Shown: positions 10,011 through 20,561 of the stretch, one piece after another | Layout of the letters: each line of letters begins with the position of its first letter | Position numbering within the stretch: position 1 is the first letter of the stretch | Assembly: GCA_902728285.1 (NCBI GenBank) | Contig: CACVBU010000615.1 | Location: 2,713,736-2,777,735 of the forward strand | Length of the DNA stretch: 64,000 bases | From: Clytia hemisphaerica | Taxonomy: Eukaryota > Cnidaria > Hydrozoa > Leptothecata > Clytiidae | Direction: 5' to 3' | Notes under the pieces: generated by a model | Seen by the model: the letters and a program-made list of their open reading frames with translations, nothing else | The model's database searches: none | Told to the model about the DNA's origin: nothing | Position numbers and translations under genes: made by a program

Positions 10011-10264
10011 CTGAAAACAAAAAAGAAAATAAACTTGCGGAATCAGATAAGCATTAAGGATGCGATGGTTAAGGATGCGATGGTCAATATTGCTCCACAT
10101 CTTTGTCAATTCAATGTGAAAAGCTTGTAATGTAGAATTGATGAGTAAGCGCGAACGAGATCAACTTAGTCTAAAAACAAAAAATAACATCCAAAAAAAA
10201 TTGAAAGCAGTGCTAGAAGGACCCGTTTTTTTCGTTAAAATTTGAATTGTGTTTGACTCATTAC

Positions 10265-10317
10265 CTTTCCACGATAGCCCTTGGTCAGTTGTCATAAAAC
10301 AATTCGATTTCTGTACC
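10265..10317 (-). CDS. exon 12, contains an Asp-box-like motif
   Basis: A 53-bp exon between TTTATTTTTCAG and GGAAAG/GTAATG, phase 2 in and 1 out, encodes LVQKSNCFMTTDQGLSWK. The TTDQGLSW core fits the Asp-box consensus (S/T-x-D-x-G-x-x-W) seen in sialidase-like and VPS10/sortilin propellers. One motif alone does not prove a propeller fold. The cysteine pairs plausibly with one in exon 11. Confidence 0.75.
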
Positions 10318-10893
10318 CTGAAAAATAAACACGATCAAATTAGACTTTTTCATAGTTTAAGTCGATGACTTTCATCTAAGAGAAAAAAAATCCAAAGACA
10401 GGAGTTTTTGCTTGGGAGTATCTTAAAGGGATTAATTTTCGCATGGACTTTTTTCACGAATTGAGTATCCAAATTTTTCGCATGGGAAATATTTCGCGAA
10501 TCGCCCTCTTTTTCACCTAATTGTTTTCATTTTCCTAGGGGTTTCTGCCAAAGTCTGGATTTTAAATATTTCACGAGGACTAATTTTCGTGACTTAGGGG
10601 AGGAATCTTCAACTTTTGCAAAGCAAGAAAAAGTGAAGCCTTACGATTTGCATCGCTTTCAGAATGAAGGATAGCGCTTTCATTATTTTCACGTGGCATA
10701 TCTTTTGAAATCAAGTGATGAATTTTACTGGTATTTGTAGAATCAGGCGGGTCGTATGTTTTGGATTGGAATTATAAGTTGCTTTATTTCCTATCCAAGA
10801 TTTTCATCTCTGGCCGCTTCGGGGCTTTGATCTCAACAAATGAGATTGAAAATGATGTTAAAACATTTTTATAAACAAATATAAGAGACTTAC

Positions 10894-10990
10894 AGGTCAG
10901 CTTTGAGAGCACAAACAAACATCGTTTCACCAAGAGATGTGGTTGCCATGACGATCCCTTTCAATATCATATTCTCCATCCCTGGCCATA
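10894..10990 (-). CDS. exon 11
   Basis: 97 bp between CTTTTTTTGCAG and GACCT/GTAAGT, phase 1 in and 2 out. Of three frames only one is open, reading VWPGMENMILKGIVMATTSL and then GETMFVCALKAD. The hydrophobic beta-like stretch followed by the Asp-box-like exon 12 resembles a blade of a BNR/VPS10-type repeat, but this is inference. It joins exon 10 directly, skipping the Penelope-like fragment at 11.3 kb. Confidence 0.8.
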
Positions 10991-11305
10991 CTGCAAAAAA
11001 AGTAGAAACAAAGAATTACCTGAAGGGAAATAACTTTCGCTTATATCGCGGCTTTTTGGCAAAACCACGAAAATTAGAATCCGCAAATTAAAAATTTGGC
11101 CGTTATTTATATGCGTTCAAATGGTCATTCTTCATACAGTATAAATTTATTCTAAACCTCTTAAGTAAAGTTTTTCATCAGGTTCACCAAATGTTCAGTT
11201 GAGATCATCGTTTTGACGTCAGATGACATCAATGCAATAATAACCTCTACCTGATATGCGAGAGCATTGGTTTCCAGAACCTAGACGTCACATACTAACC
11301 ATCGT

Positions 11306-11539
11306 CTAGATTTGAACATGTTCACTATGTCTTATCGTCTCCAATGCTTCTCGCACCTTCCTATCAAATTTATTTTCCTCTTTTTTAAGGAGCGATACAT
11401 CATCCCAGTTCAGTCCCTCTTTACATATCCTCGCTTGATTCGTAATACCAAATAAATACCACTTTTCGTCCTTGACATTTTTCTCATGTTGATTCACTCG
11501 TGTGGATACTTTAAGCCCTGTTTCACCATGGTATACCAC
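11306..11539 (-). pseudogene. GIY-YIG endonuclease fragment of a Penelope-like retroelement
   Basis: The frame begins VYHGETGLKVSTRVNQHEKN and continues through LFGITNQARICKEGLNWDDV and NKFDRKVREALE to a stop. This matches the body of the GIY-YIG nuclease domain that follows reverse transcriptase in Penelope-like elements (the YIGETG motif, catalytic Arg, and the later EALE segment with Glu). The GIY strand is degraded and no reverse transcriptase is nearby. It lies in intron 10 on the host gene's strand. I rejected it as an exon because exons 10 and 11 join in frame without it. Confidence 0.6.
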
Positions 11540-11599
11540 ATTTGGCCATTTTTCATAAAAAAGGAAAACTTATTATATAAGGATTGAGTACATGCATAC

Positions 11600-12034
11600 C
11601 TGGCAGCTTAAGAAAATCATTGTCCTCATTAGATTTGTCGTCGAACAATTCATTTGCAAATTCGGGTATCTGTGTCCCAGTATGTCTCCACTGTCCATCT
11701 ACATTTCGAAGGTGAGCAAGAGATCCAGTTCTTTCTTTTCTCCAACATGTCAAAATTTTGCCACTTTCAATTCCTGTTGTTTGATTCAAACGTTTGGTTA
11801 TGTAAAGATTAAACAAATCTGCTTTAGAAGTAGTTTTCTTTATATCGTTGTTAAAACTGGATAAGAAAGTTTCCTCCGAACTCCCATCATCAATGAACTT
11901 CATACGTCCTGCTTGATCGTAAAAGAATTTGGAGTTTTTGCATCTTGATGTTGATTGCTTCAGGAAGTAAGCGGTTGTTGATTTGTCCATGTAAAGACAG
12001 GCCCCTGTCTTCGCATGCCGTAATCGGAAACGCT
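11600..12034 (-). CDS. exon 10, 145-residue module, possibly beta-trefoil-like
   Basis: The largest exon, 435 bp, phases 1-1, between TCGTATTTTAG and CCAG/GTATGC. It starts KRFRLRHAKTGACLYMDKST and has internal echoes about every 45-50 residues: a hydrophobic strand, a G-x-L or G-R-M turn and an aromatic (AGRMKFID, TGSLAHLRNVDGQWRH). Together with CLYMD near the start, these recall ricin-type or FGF-like trefoils. That is a guess from pattern only. Four cysteines. Symmetric phase 1-1 makes it a potential shuffled module. Confidence 0.8.
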
Positions 12035-12184
12035 CTAAAATACGAAATGATTTAAAATTTTGCTTAAAACGATACTTTTGTTGATTTTTTTTTCTAAGAT
12101 ACTTCAAAGTCTATTCTGCGAATCCTATTAGTATTTTTGTTCAATTTCAAGTGTTTTACAGACCATAAAAAATAAGATGTTCTT

Positions 12185-12285
12185 ACCCAGCTGGCACACA
12201 ACGTTGTTTCAACGTTTAATTAACGTTCACAACGTCCATATAATGTTAAATGAACATTGAAACAACGTTTTATGCTGGCTAGGTA
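12185..12285. mobile_element. ACGTT-family palindromic MITE, copy C
   Basis: 101 bp from ACCCAGCTGGCACACAACGT to the inverse ACGTTTTATGCTGGCTAGGT, containing internal AACGTT boxes. It lies in the intron between exons 9 and 10. Confidence 0.75.
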
Positions 12286-12370
12286 ACTTGTTGTCGATAT
12301 TTTAGCCACCGAAGCCTTCATGTCCTAATATTAAGTTTTTCGTTAGAAAAACATGTGTATGTAGCCTTAC

Positions 12371-12620
12371 TTTGATTCAAATCCATGAAAAATTCTTGGC
12401 CTCCATAAATAACTTCCGGTTCTGATTCTTCACTTTTTGTCTCAAAATGAAATTTATAAACATCACTGCAAATGTCATCGCCATGCACACAGTAGGTATA
12501 ATCCATGAAATTACGCATGGTATGACTCTTTCCAACAAAAAGTGTCATCTCGTTCAATGGGTAGTCAAATTGGAAATCGAGAAAACGGCTCGATGTAAAT
12601 GTCGGGTCCATGTATTTGTA
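12371..12620 (-). CDS. exon 9
   Basis: 250 bp between ACCTTTAATTTCAG and AATCAAA/GTAAGG, phase 0 in and 1 out. It encodes YKYMDPTFTSSRFLDFQFDY followed by an aromatic-rich beta-type segment, a cysteine pair (YCVHGDDICSDVY) and a Glu/Ser-rich linker ending FFMDLNQ. It is not recognised as a known domain. It may continue the fold begun in exons 7-8. Confidence 0.8.
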
Positions 12621-12724
12621 CTGAAATTAAAGGTAAAAGTAAAATAATTTAGTTCAAGTGTACATATACGAGACCCTTTCCTCAGTAGACCTTCAGTTCA
12701 AGCAATTACGCATTTTTTTTCTTC

Positions 12725-12845
12725 AAAATTCATGAAATTTCTGTTTACGTAAAGTTTTAAATTTCACGCATTCACGCAGCTTTTTTTTAATTTTTACGCG
12801 TTCACATAAGTGAAAGAGCCCCTTCGCGTATTCACGCAAAACCAC
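12725..12845. repeat. ACGCATTCACGCAGC dispersed repeat
   Basis: Words such as TTTACGTAAAGTTTTAAATT, ACGCATTCACGCAGC and GCGTATTCACGCAAAACC recur here. A shorter related copy is at about 25828-25895 (GTTCACGCAAAGTTTTCCAA, ACGCATTCACGCAGC). Non-coding. Confidence 0.5.
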
Positions 12846-13070
12846 TGGGGACCCACACATATGTAATAAAATCTTTGGTCCAGGTCTTCTGACATGGATT
12901 GAGATTTGTCATAAAAGTTCCCGAAACACGTTTTCTAAAGTGACATCGTATGGTTCTTAAGAGCTCTCAAAATTGTCAGCGGGTAGTTTTCTGTGTAATT
13001 TCTAACCTGACTACAAGTGATACTTAAATTAGCTGTCACAAAATGTAACTGTAGCTGTAGTTCAAGCCCA

Positions 13071-13429
13071 CCCTGGTATTCAAATCAAGGAGAATCATTG
13101 TTTATCCTTTGGACAAATCAAGAACAAAACAACGTACACCTTGAACTCCATTCATGTCCAGTACTATGACATTTACACCTTGGGAGCAAAACCCCTGGAT
13201 ATTAGGGATAATTTGGAATGTACTGGAATTGTACTTGATTAAGAAAACTCTATCCAAAGTTGTCCATAGTGTACTTAGCTTAGATTGTACAAGATTGGGC
13301 TGGTCCAGATTGTCCACAGTTTATATCTAATTTTATTTCCATTATACTGTACTCTTAAAAATTTAGGTATAAAGTACACCCTGGTTGATCGTAGTGTGCT
13401 TAGTTTTGTCCTTGATTTGAATACCAGGG
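13071..13429. mobile_element. MITE with CCCTGGTATTCAAATCAAGG TIRs
   Basis: The 20-bp left end CCCTGGTATTCAAATCAAGG (13071-13090) is present as an exact inverted copy, CCTTGATTTGAATACCAGGG, at the right. The interior contains repeated GTACTGGA and TTGTCCA words. No coding capacity. It is located in the intron between exons 8 and 9, about 150 bp from exon 8. Confidence 0.75.
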
Positions 13430-13577
13430 CCAACGCCGAGGTCGGCTTTTTCATCGATTATAACCTCAAAGTGACAGCTCGGGTCACAGGAAGAGCTAGC
13501 CCTTCAGAGAATGGATTTGAGTTTGAAAACATAAAAAATCAAATAAATCAAAAAGGAAAAAAAGAATACAATCTTAC

Positions 13578-13764
13578 CATGTATGTCATCGGTCCTCTTG
13601 GGTTGTGGAAGTGCTGTGATTCGCCTATTTCACCTGCTGGTACTACCAAAGATGTTTTATCCAATAGGATTTGTGGAGAGTAAACTTTACTAACGATATT
13701 CCAAACGCGTGTTGTTCCGGCGTTTCCTTGTCGATGGTACTCAAATCGCATCCAAAACAAAAAC
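13578..13764 (-). CDS. exon 8
   Basis: 187 bp, phase 2 in and 0 out, between CAAATCATAAAG and TACATG/GTAAGA. It encodes GFLFWMRFEYHRQGNAGTTR and later LVVPAGEIGESQHFHNPRGP. The VPAG turn also occurs in exon 5 (INVPAGTTITAS), so exons 5-9 may contain two related beta-sandwich modules. That is inference. The pyrimidine tract of the acceptor is poor, but the phase fits exon 7 exactly. Confidence 0.75.
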
Positions 13765-13946
13765 CTTTATGATTTGAATAAAATATATTGTAAGTGAACT
13801 GTATAACTTTCACCCTGAATTGAGGTATCAACTTTTTATAGAAAATTATTTTTGGATTTTTCAAAACATACGAGAGCCGATCACTCTTCGAGACTCTTGG
13901 GACTCTATTTTTCAAATCCTGCATGTAAGGGAACTTCGAACAGGCT

Positions 13947-14036
13947 ATTTATGATATGCACCACTGGAGAGCCTTCTGAAAACTTTTTAAATTTTCCACC
14001 CAATACAAGTCATTGCAGTGGTGCATATCATGAATA
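13947..14036. mobile_element. MITE with ATGATATGCACCACTGG ends, copy 1
   Basis: About 90 bp with the ends ATTTATGATATGCACCACTG and CAGTGGTGCATATCATGAAT forming an inverted repeat, and an internal TTTTCCACCCAATAC. A longer copy is at 19727-19881 with the same interior words. No ORF. Confidence 0.75.
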
Positions 14037-14237
14037 AACCCTGCCAGTGCCTATAAAATTACCTGGGGTAGATTATAAAGTGTCTGACGTCATCATACAA
14101 ACGACAAATTGATAAACATAGGAAGGAATTCAGTGTTTTTTTTCAAATCATTCATCGATCTCAATTTTTTAGGACTATCCCCAATCTCCTTTAAAACCTC
14201 AAGAATTAAAATGCTACAATCATGGTCGTAATCTATT

Positions 14238-14512
14238 GAGAATTAAGCTTATTTTTGTTATTTCCTCGTTTTTCGAAATTTGGAGTTCGGGCGAGAAAGT
14301 TGATTTTGGACCATCTCTGAAATATAATCGGATATTTCAATTAGGCTCGGGTTTATAGACCCCCAGGCTATATCATGAGCCTTATTGGACCATTTTTGAA
14401 CATTTGGATCTGAGGTTGATCTTTTGAAGTCTTATAAGTCTCATGTTAAAACTCAGAGTTAAAACTCTACCCTTCCAACCTACTTTAGAGCACTTACAAA
14501 TCGATTGTGGTT
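14238..14512 (+). repeat. dispersed repeat left of the LINE (partner of 6053-6222)
   Basis: It carries TATTGAGAATT...CGGGCGAGAAAGTTG and AACTCTACCCTTCCAACCTA, the reverse complement of the 6053-6222 copy, with an extra central segment (TCGGGTTTATAGACCCCCAG) not seen in the other copy. Confidence 0.5.
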
Positions 14513-14544
14513 TCAAAACTTCCCTATACTATACTACTTCCCTA

Positions 14545-15130
14545 ACTATTATTTTATTAATATAAATTCTGCACGACATAAGTTAAAAGATCTCCATAGT
14601 TTTTTGGGACAAAACATAGATGTTTTAGCAATTTCTGAAACTAAGCTTGATGAATCTTACACAACCAGTACTTTACTTCTTCCTGGTTACAAGACACCTC
14701 TGAGGCTAGATTATACTGACACCAGTGGTGGTCTTTTAGTCTATCCAAGATCTGACATTTTAATCCATCAGCTAACATCCTTTGTTTTTCCCAAAGGTTT
14801 GGAGGTCATTCCCTTTGAAATCAATCTCAGGAAAACTAAGTGGTGCATTTTTATGATTTATAGGAACCCTACTATTTATAAAACTAAGGAAAGATTGATC
14901 AATTTTTTTCTTCTTTGTCTTCTGGATTAGATTTCTATAGTCAAACTTATGACAATTTTATGGTAGTAGGTGATTTTAACTTAGAACCCCAATAACCAAG
15001 TAATTTAAGAATTTCATGGATGCACATAACCTTTATAATTTGGTCAAACAACAAAACCTGCTTCAAGTCAAAAAATGGCACTTGTATTGACTTGATTCTA
15101 ACGAAAGGAAGCATTCTTTTCAATTCACTG
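14545..15130 (+). pseudogene. LINE AP-endonuclease domain, frameshifted
   Basis: The first frame gives ININSARHKLKDLHSFLGQ and VLAISETKLDES, with the catalytic Glu of the SETKLD motif, and then FMIYRNP. After a frameshift near 14925 come VVGDFNLEP and GTCIDLILT, the later AP-endonuclease motifs, separated by stop codons. The frame is broken at least twice. Confidence 0.8.
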
Positions 15131-15472
15131 GTGCTTTAGAAACGGGTTCTAGTGATTATCACTTGCTAATTCATACTATGATGAAATCTACATTTGAGAA
15201 ATTACCACCTGTGAAAAAAGAAGTACAGAGACTATAAAAATTTTGACTCAGTTTTATTTCTTAACGAGCTAAATTGTCAACTTAAAAATAGAAATATTGT
15301 TGATTATAGTGTATTTGATAAGATTTTGTTACATTATTAGATGAGCATGCACCTCAAAAAACAAAGTTTGTCCGCGCTAATAATAAGCAACATGTAACTA
15401 AGGATCTCAGGAAAGCTATTATGCTCCGTTCCCAACTTAAACGCACTGCTAATAAAACAAAGAATCCTGAGG

Positions 15473-17065
15473 ATGTTGCTCGTTATAATCGTCAGAGAAA
15501 CTTTGTTTGTTAATAAAATAGGAAAGCTAAGAAATCTTTCTTCCTCAAAAATGACCCAAAACAATCTCCCAAGGGATTTTGGGACACCTTTAAACCTTTG
15601 TTCTCAAATAGGTCAATATTGCGGGGGGGAAAGAATTCAGCTCGTTGAAAATGGAAGTATTTTATCTAATGACTTGGATATTGCTGAAACTTTCAACGAT
15701 CATTACAATACTGTTACTGACAGATTGGACGTTCCAAGTTGGAACAATGTTACAGGTGACGGCTCTGATAGTGTCAATTCCGCCATAAATAAATTTGCTG
15801 ATCATCCAAGTATAATCAAATTCTTGAAAAAGGCGTGATGTTGATAAATTTGAGCTCTCACCTGTGACAAATTCAGATATGCTTAAAGCCTTAAATCATC
15901 TGATGAATCCAAGTCAGTCAGTGGTAGCATTCCTACTAAAATCATAAGTTAGCCAAATTTGTTTGTGCTCCAACTTTGACATCCATGCTTCAATCACTCT
16001 CTTCAATCTCAAAACTTTCCTGACAGCTTGAAGCTTGCTGATATAATTCCAGTCCATAAGAAAAACAGCAAACATGACAAGGATAATTACAGGCCCGTCA
16101 GTCTCCTCCCCTCTGGCTAAAATCTTTGAAAAACTTATTTCAAATCAACTCAACACCTTCTTTGAATCATTTTTCTCTAACGGACTCTGTGGTTTTCGTA
16201 AACAGTATAGCACGCAGAGTGCTTACTAATATGTTACGAAAATGGCAGAATTCACTGTCAAAATCAAAAAAGATTGGAGCAATTCTGATGGATCTGTCTA
16301 AAGCCTTTGACTGTTTGCCTCATGATCTTCTGATCGCAAAACTTTATGCATAGGATTGGATTGTAGAAGCCTAGCTTTTATGCAAAGTTATTTAAAAAAC
16401 AGAAAGCATAGGGTCAGAGTTGGTTCATCGTTCAGTAATTGGCTACCTTTGCTATTTGGTGTGCCTCAGGGATCTATTTTAGGACCTATTCTTTTCAATG
16501 TTTTTATCAATGATTTGTTTTTCTTTGTTAATGAAGACGACCTCTGTAACTTCGCTGATGACGATACTCTGCACATAGTGCTTCGTCTCTAGATGAGGCC
16601 CTCGAAGCTTTAATTCTAGACCTAGAAATCATTCTAGCTTGGTTTAAACACAACTCCCTTGTTGCAAATCCAGAGAAGTTTCAGGTGTTGTTTCCAGGCA
16701 CAAAGAATGCAAATATAGTTTTCAATGTTGGAAATATTACATTAGAGTCTTCCGAGCGTGAAACTGCTTGGAGTAACTATCGACAGTGGCCTCCTCACTT
16801 TTTTAATCACTACAGGACATCTGCAAAAAAGCTGCACAGAAGACCAAAAACTATTTTTAGAATTAGAGCATATTTAAACCAAGAGCAAGCAGATTTATTA
16901 TTTAATAGTTTTTTTTTATCTGCTTTTAGATATTGTCCTCTCATCTGGATGTTTTGTAGTAAATTGGCTCACAACCTTCTTAACGAAACTCATTGTAGGG
17001 CCCTCAAGGCTAAGCAAAATTCTATCAATCTTAACTATGATGAACTTTTGAAGAAAGAAAGCTAA
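15473..17065 (+). pseudogene. LINE reverse transcriptase, frameshifted
   Basis: Pieces in several frames cover the palm ([19 protein letters not shown]), the motif [18 protein letters not shown] and the catalytic box as FADDD in place of YADD. The thumb-like part (FRIRAYLNQEQADLLFNSFF, FRYCPLIWMF) follows. Frameshifts lie near 15840, 16350 and 16600, with several in-frame stops. The order of motifs is intact, so decay is by point lesions rather than rearrangement. Confidence 0.8.
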
Positions 17066-18210
17066 ATGTGAGTCAATCCATACTAAAATCTCCAGTTTAT
17101 GCTTGTGGAGTTTATAAAGCGTCAATAAAATCGGCAATAAATTAGGCTGGGACCAATTTGAATTCATCCAAAGTCATTTAGATACGGATGAAGATGTAAA
17201 TGAAAACGGGACGACAATTCCAACGAACGTCCTCGTCTTCGAAGAGGCGCTCAAATTAGACTTCCACTTCCCAGGAACACAGTTTGCTTGAATTCCTTTA
17301 ATTTCCGAGCTGGCCAAGCTTGGAATAGACTACCGTTAGAATTCAAACTATTGAATCTTTGGCTGAATTAAAAGAAAAATTATCAAGGCCAAAATCTATT
17401 GTTCATGCAAAACTCTGTTCTATATTCTAGTATTTTTAAATTTTAAAATATTATTTACTATATAGTAAATATTCGAATGTCATGTTGGATTTAATTAGTA
17501 CTTGTAACTATTTTTTATTACCAACGTTAAATAAAGAACAAATAAATAAATAAATAAATAAATCCCGGTGGATTTCCCTTTTTTCTCAAATATGACGACC
17601 ATGATTGTAGATCCTATCCATCGGCAAAAAATTTAAAAAGTTAAATTTTTGCTTCATTTTTTTTGCTGGAGAAAGCTTAAAGTTGCCTATCTAGCCTTTC
17701 GGGCTTTACAGATCTGTGGGTTACACTCAGAATAATTTATGACAAGGCCTATCAGCTTCATATCCGAGCCAATAGACCTTATCGGATTTTTTGATTTTTC
17801 TAAAAAACGATAAATGTTTTGAGTGTATTACAATACAGTGTGTCCGGAAGAAAGGTATCGAGTCGTACCACTTCTATAGAAAAAAAGTTCTTGTGTGTGT
17901 TTCACTAAATTTTTTATCAAAGTTTCTCTCTGCCGTGTAATATTAATTGTCAAGAGACATCTTTTATGATTTACTTTTACAAAAAACAATACTCAATAAC
18001 CTTAACGTCATAAAAATTATAAAGAAAGTTGATTCTTTTTAATCATAATGACTGTTGTAAAAACAATTATTATGTATATATATTTTCTTATAATAAAGAG
18101 TTGACACAATATCTTTGTTTCAAACTCAGAGTCCCACATGGTGCTCAGGCACCAATCTTCAGTGAAACGAGATAACGTTAGAAAATAAAATACATTATTA
18201 TCCATATAGC

Positions 18211-18941
18211 GGTCATTAAGGAGTTTAAGGGCTCTGACCATAGTCAGAAAATTGATTTTAGTATCTGAACATAAAAGTTATGTTTTAGATTCTTTAGCAC
18301 TTTTAACAAAGAATTGCCTTTATAAATTGCTTTTTAATCAAACCCCTTAAGAGTAATTAAGAACTTGATTGCCGTTATGAACTTTAAAAAGACGTTAAAA
18401 ATATGTTGCATCACCTTCTTTTATAAAAAGTGCTAAGTTTTAATGGGTAATTAACCTTTTTGTTTCGAACTATTTTCAAACTGTCCGCAAAGAATTGAAT
18501 TATTTCAAATCTTGCGGAAAATTTTTCTAAAAAGATGTGTCAAAAGTTATGACTGTTTTTTTAAACAAAATCCAGATGAAAAATTGATGAAAAACCACTA
18601 TTTTCAAGATTTCGAGACAAAGAAGTATTTACAAAAAATTTCCGCAAAAATTTTTATTGTTCGGTAAAAGATACACCATCTACTGCGAAAATGTTTTCAA
18701 AATGTTTTGTCTTCGCCGAAAGTAAGCTCTTCAAAGTTGAAATAATCTTCCTCGCAAAAGTCTTCATTCAATTTTTTTTCAATGCAATTTTCGAATTTTC
18801 AGATTGAGGAATAGTTTGTCTAACAGAAAATGTATAACATGCAATAGTTTTGTTGGTTGCATCAGTCAGAAAACACATTCTAAACACGGCAATTATGAAA
18901 ATTTCACTATGGTCAGAGCCCTTAAGTAAGCCATTAAAGAT
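18211..18941. mobile_element. inner inverted-repeat element AAGGGCTCTGACCATAG
   Basis: Arms of about 37 bp containing TTTAAGGGCTCTGACCATAG (left) and CTATGGTCAGAGCCCTTAAG (right) enclose about 650 bp of AT-rich sequence with no ORF. Probably another MITE nested in the mariner-like element. Confidence 0.6.
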
Positions 18942-19063
18942 TCGAACGGCGGGCGGTATTGAAATGTTCTATGACTCAAATAGTCATACCCGCGCTGAGA
19001 AAACTAAGGCGTCGCGCTTCAGAGGGCTGAAATATCATTAACCACCCTGGTTATAGGGCGATA

Positions 19064-19240
19064 ACGTCATTTGCGGCCCGCTCAGAATTTTATTGAAGTC
19101 GTTGCATTGAAGCGAAAAGACTAAACTGATGTCAGAAAGAAACACTTTTTGGTCATTAGCGGCCCGCTCGCAAGGGTACTCAAAACTTGTTAAAGTCATT
19201 GCATTGAAGCGAAAAGACTTGGCTGACGCTAGAAAAAAAC
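19064..19240. repeat. two-copy tandem repeat, about 87-bp unit
   Basis: Two units share GCGGCCCGCTC and GCATTGAAGCGAAAAGACT with the intervening TGTTAAAGTCATT / TTGAAGTCGTT, starting at about 19064 and 19151. The sequence is more GC-rich than its surroundings. Confidence 0.7.
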
Positions 19241-19289
19241 GTTGTTTGAATGTCCGATATGGATAATAATAGTAATAGCGTTAAGCTTT

Positions 19290-19430
19290 CGTTCGTTGTT
19301 GTCATTAATTCTGCCCTTGCAGTTTGATTATTAGCCCTTTAGTGCCATTCTCGCCCTCCGCTTCGCGTCGGGCCCAAATGACACTCTCGGGCTAATAATC
19401 AAACTGCGCGGGCAGAAAATAACAACAAAG
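19290..19430. repeat. long palindrome GCAGTTTGATTATTAGCCC
   Basis: Left arm TTGTTGTCATTAATTCTGCC then GCAGTTTGATTATTAGCCC. Right arm GGGCTAATAATCAAACTGC then GGGCAGAAAATAACAACAA. The loop is GC-rich (CGCCCTCCGCTTCGCGTCGG). It could extrude as a cruciform and is probably a small fold-back MITE. Confidence 0.75.
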
Positions 19431-19726
19431 ACCTCAAACTGAACGCTATTGTTATAATATGTTTTTGACGTCACATTTGAACGTCATCGGGTGGTTCAAA
19501 GATATCAAGCTGAAATTTTCGTCTGTGTCTACATTAAAAATATATATTTTCTTACCTTTTGTTAAACACACGCAATAACCTTCTACTTCTCAGAATCATG
19601 TTCAAACTCGATACTTTTTTCCGGACACCCTGTAGGAATTCCTCGAGGGAATTATATTGTAATACACTCGAAACTATCCCACAATGCATCGCTTTTTTAG
19701 AAAAATCAAAAACTCCGATGAGGTCT

Positions 19727-19881
19727 ATTCATGATATGCAATACTGGAGAGTCTTCTGAGAACTTTTATTAAAATTTTCCACCCAATACGTCATTTAAAC
19801 AATAGAAAAAGTGACGTATTGGGTGGAACAAAAACAGAAAAGTTGCATAATTTCGTCATTGCAGTGGTGCATATCATGAAT
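19727..19881. mobile_element. MITE with ATTCATGATATGCA ends, copy 2
   Basis: Ends ATTCATGATATGCAATACTG and CAGTGGTGCATATCATGAAT. The inner arms TTTTCCACCCAATACGTCA / TGACGTATTGGGTGGAA form a second inverted repeat. It abuts the fold-back element on its left and lies 125 bp from exon 7. Confidence 0.75.
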
Positions 19882-20005
19882 TGGTCGTGGACCACATGGA
19901 AAAGTGAAAGATTTTCATAAAAGTTTCAATTACTGGGCCATCTACGTAAAAATAGATTCGAATGCTCTGTTCGCAAGAGGTTATATGATGTTCAATACTT
20001 CTTAC

Positions 20006-20193
20006 CCGGGCGCAAAATGGTTGTTATGCCTCATGAATTTTGCACGAAAACTATAAATCTGTTGAACTGGAGAGGAAATATCAAGTTTGTGAGCAAACTG
20101 TTTGACAAAAATTCGTTCCATCTTTGAAGTTTGATCTTTCATGTGGAAAATTGTAGTTATGTAGCGTTCTTGTCTTTCAGTAGCAGCGGTCAT
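20006..20193 (-). CDS. exon 7
   Basis: 188 bp, phase 0 in and 2 out, between TTATGATTTTAG and GCCCGG/GTAAGA. It encodes MTAATERQERYITTIFHMKD and ends FRAKFMRHNNHFAP. The ATG at its start is internal: exon 6 ends in phase 0 directly before it. Basic, without cysteine, no known domain. Confidence 0.75.
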
Positions 20194-20561
20194 CTAAAAT
20201 CATAAATTTTAAAATACACGCTTTTTTATAGGAACGGTTTTTTTTTCATTTCATCATCGATATTCTTTTCTTTTTGGGGAAAATAACCCTAAAATATTTT
20301 TACGGTATCGAAATTCAATTTATTGAGCTAGTTTGTTTTTCGTTTTTCTTTTCAGTTACTTTTATTGTTGTTTTTTTTTTCTCACAAAGTAACATTCGAA
20401 TGGAATCAACACGTTCGAAGAAAGAACGATGTGAAAAATGTTAAACTCATTTTGAAGAAATTGGCACCCCTTCGAGAGTGTGATTAATAATTAATTACCT
20501 CTTTGAAGGCACGGCAAATAAGAAAAAAAATAATCGTGCGATTAAAGATGGTTATTTTTAT

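Larger units (their letters stand above)
14515..17562 (+). mobile_element. decayed non-LTR retrotransposon (CR1/Jockey-like LINE)
   Basis: One element about 3 kb long in intron 7, antisense to the host gene. In order it has an AP-type endonuclease, a reverse transcriptase with VPQGSILGP and FADDD, and a C-terminal part with SFNFRAGQAWNRLP. It ends in an (AATA)n-like tail at about 17532-17562. Several frameshifts and stops break it, so it is not active. No LTRs. The clade is assigned by motif resemblance only. Confidence 0.85.
17836..19632. mobile_element. 1.8-kb Tc1/mariner-like non-autonomous element
   Basis: The ends CAGTGTGTCCGGAAGAAAGG and, at the right, the inverse CCGGACACCCTG with ACTCGATAC further in, are flanked by TA (17834-17835 and 19633-19634). 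No transposase frame is visible. The interior is a patchwork: an inner inverted repeat (18211-18247 / 18903-18941), a tandem repeat (19064-19240) and a palindrome (19290-19430). Confidence 0.75.
17772..19729. mobile_element. fold-back element split by a Tc1/mariner-like insertion
   Basis: The left arm 17772-17835 (AATAGACCTTATCGGATTTT through GAGTGTATTACAATA) and the right arm 19649-19729 (TATTGTAATACACTC through AACTCCGATGAGGTCTATT) are inverted repeats of about 64-75 bp. The 1.8-kb element at 17836-19632 sits in the short loop, exactly at a TA. Without it the two arms would form a palindrome of about 160 bp like the other fold-back MITEs here. Confidence 0.7.

Noticed and set aside
11306-11539. 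Possible exon or terminal exon of the modular gene
   Set aside because: Exons 10 and 11 join in phase without it, its acceptor lacks a good pyrimidine tract, and its sequence matches the GIY-YIG part of Penelope-like elements.
13285-13683. 132-codon plus-strand ORF
   Set aside because: It spans a MITE arm and the antisense of exon 8; it is a shadow.
18017-18241. 74-codon minus-strand ORF with a normal-looking composition
   Set aside because: It ends inside the inverted repeat of a nested MITE and has no in-phase neighbour in the gene model.
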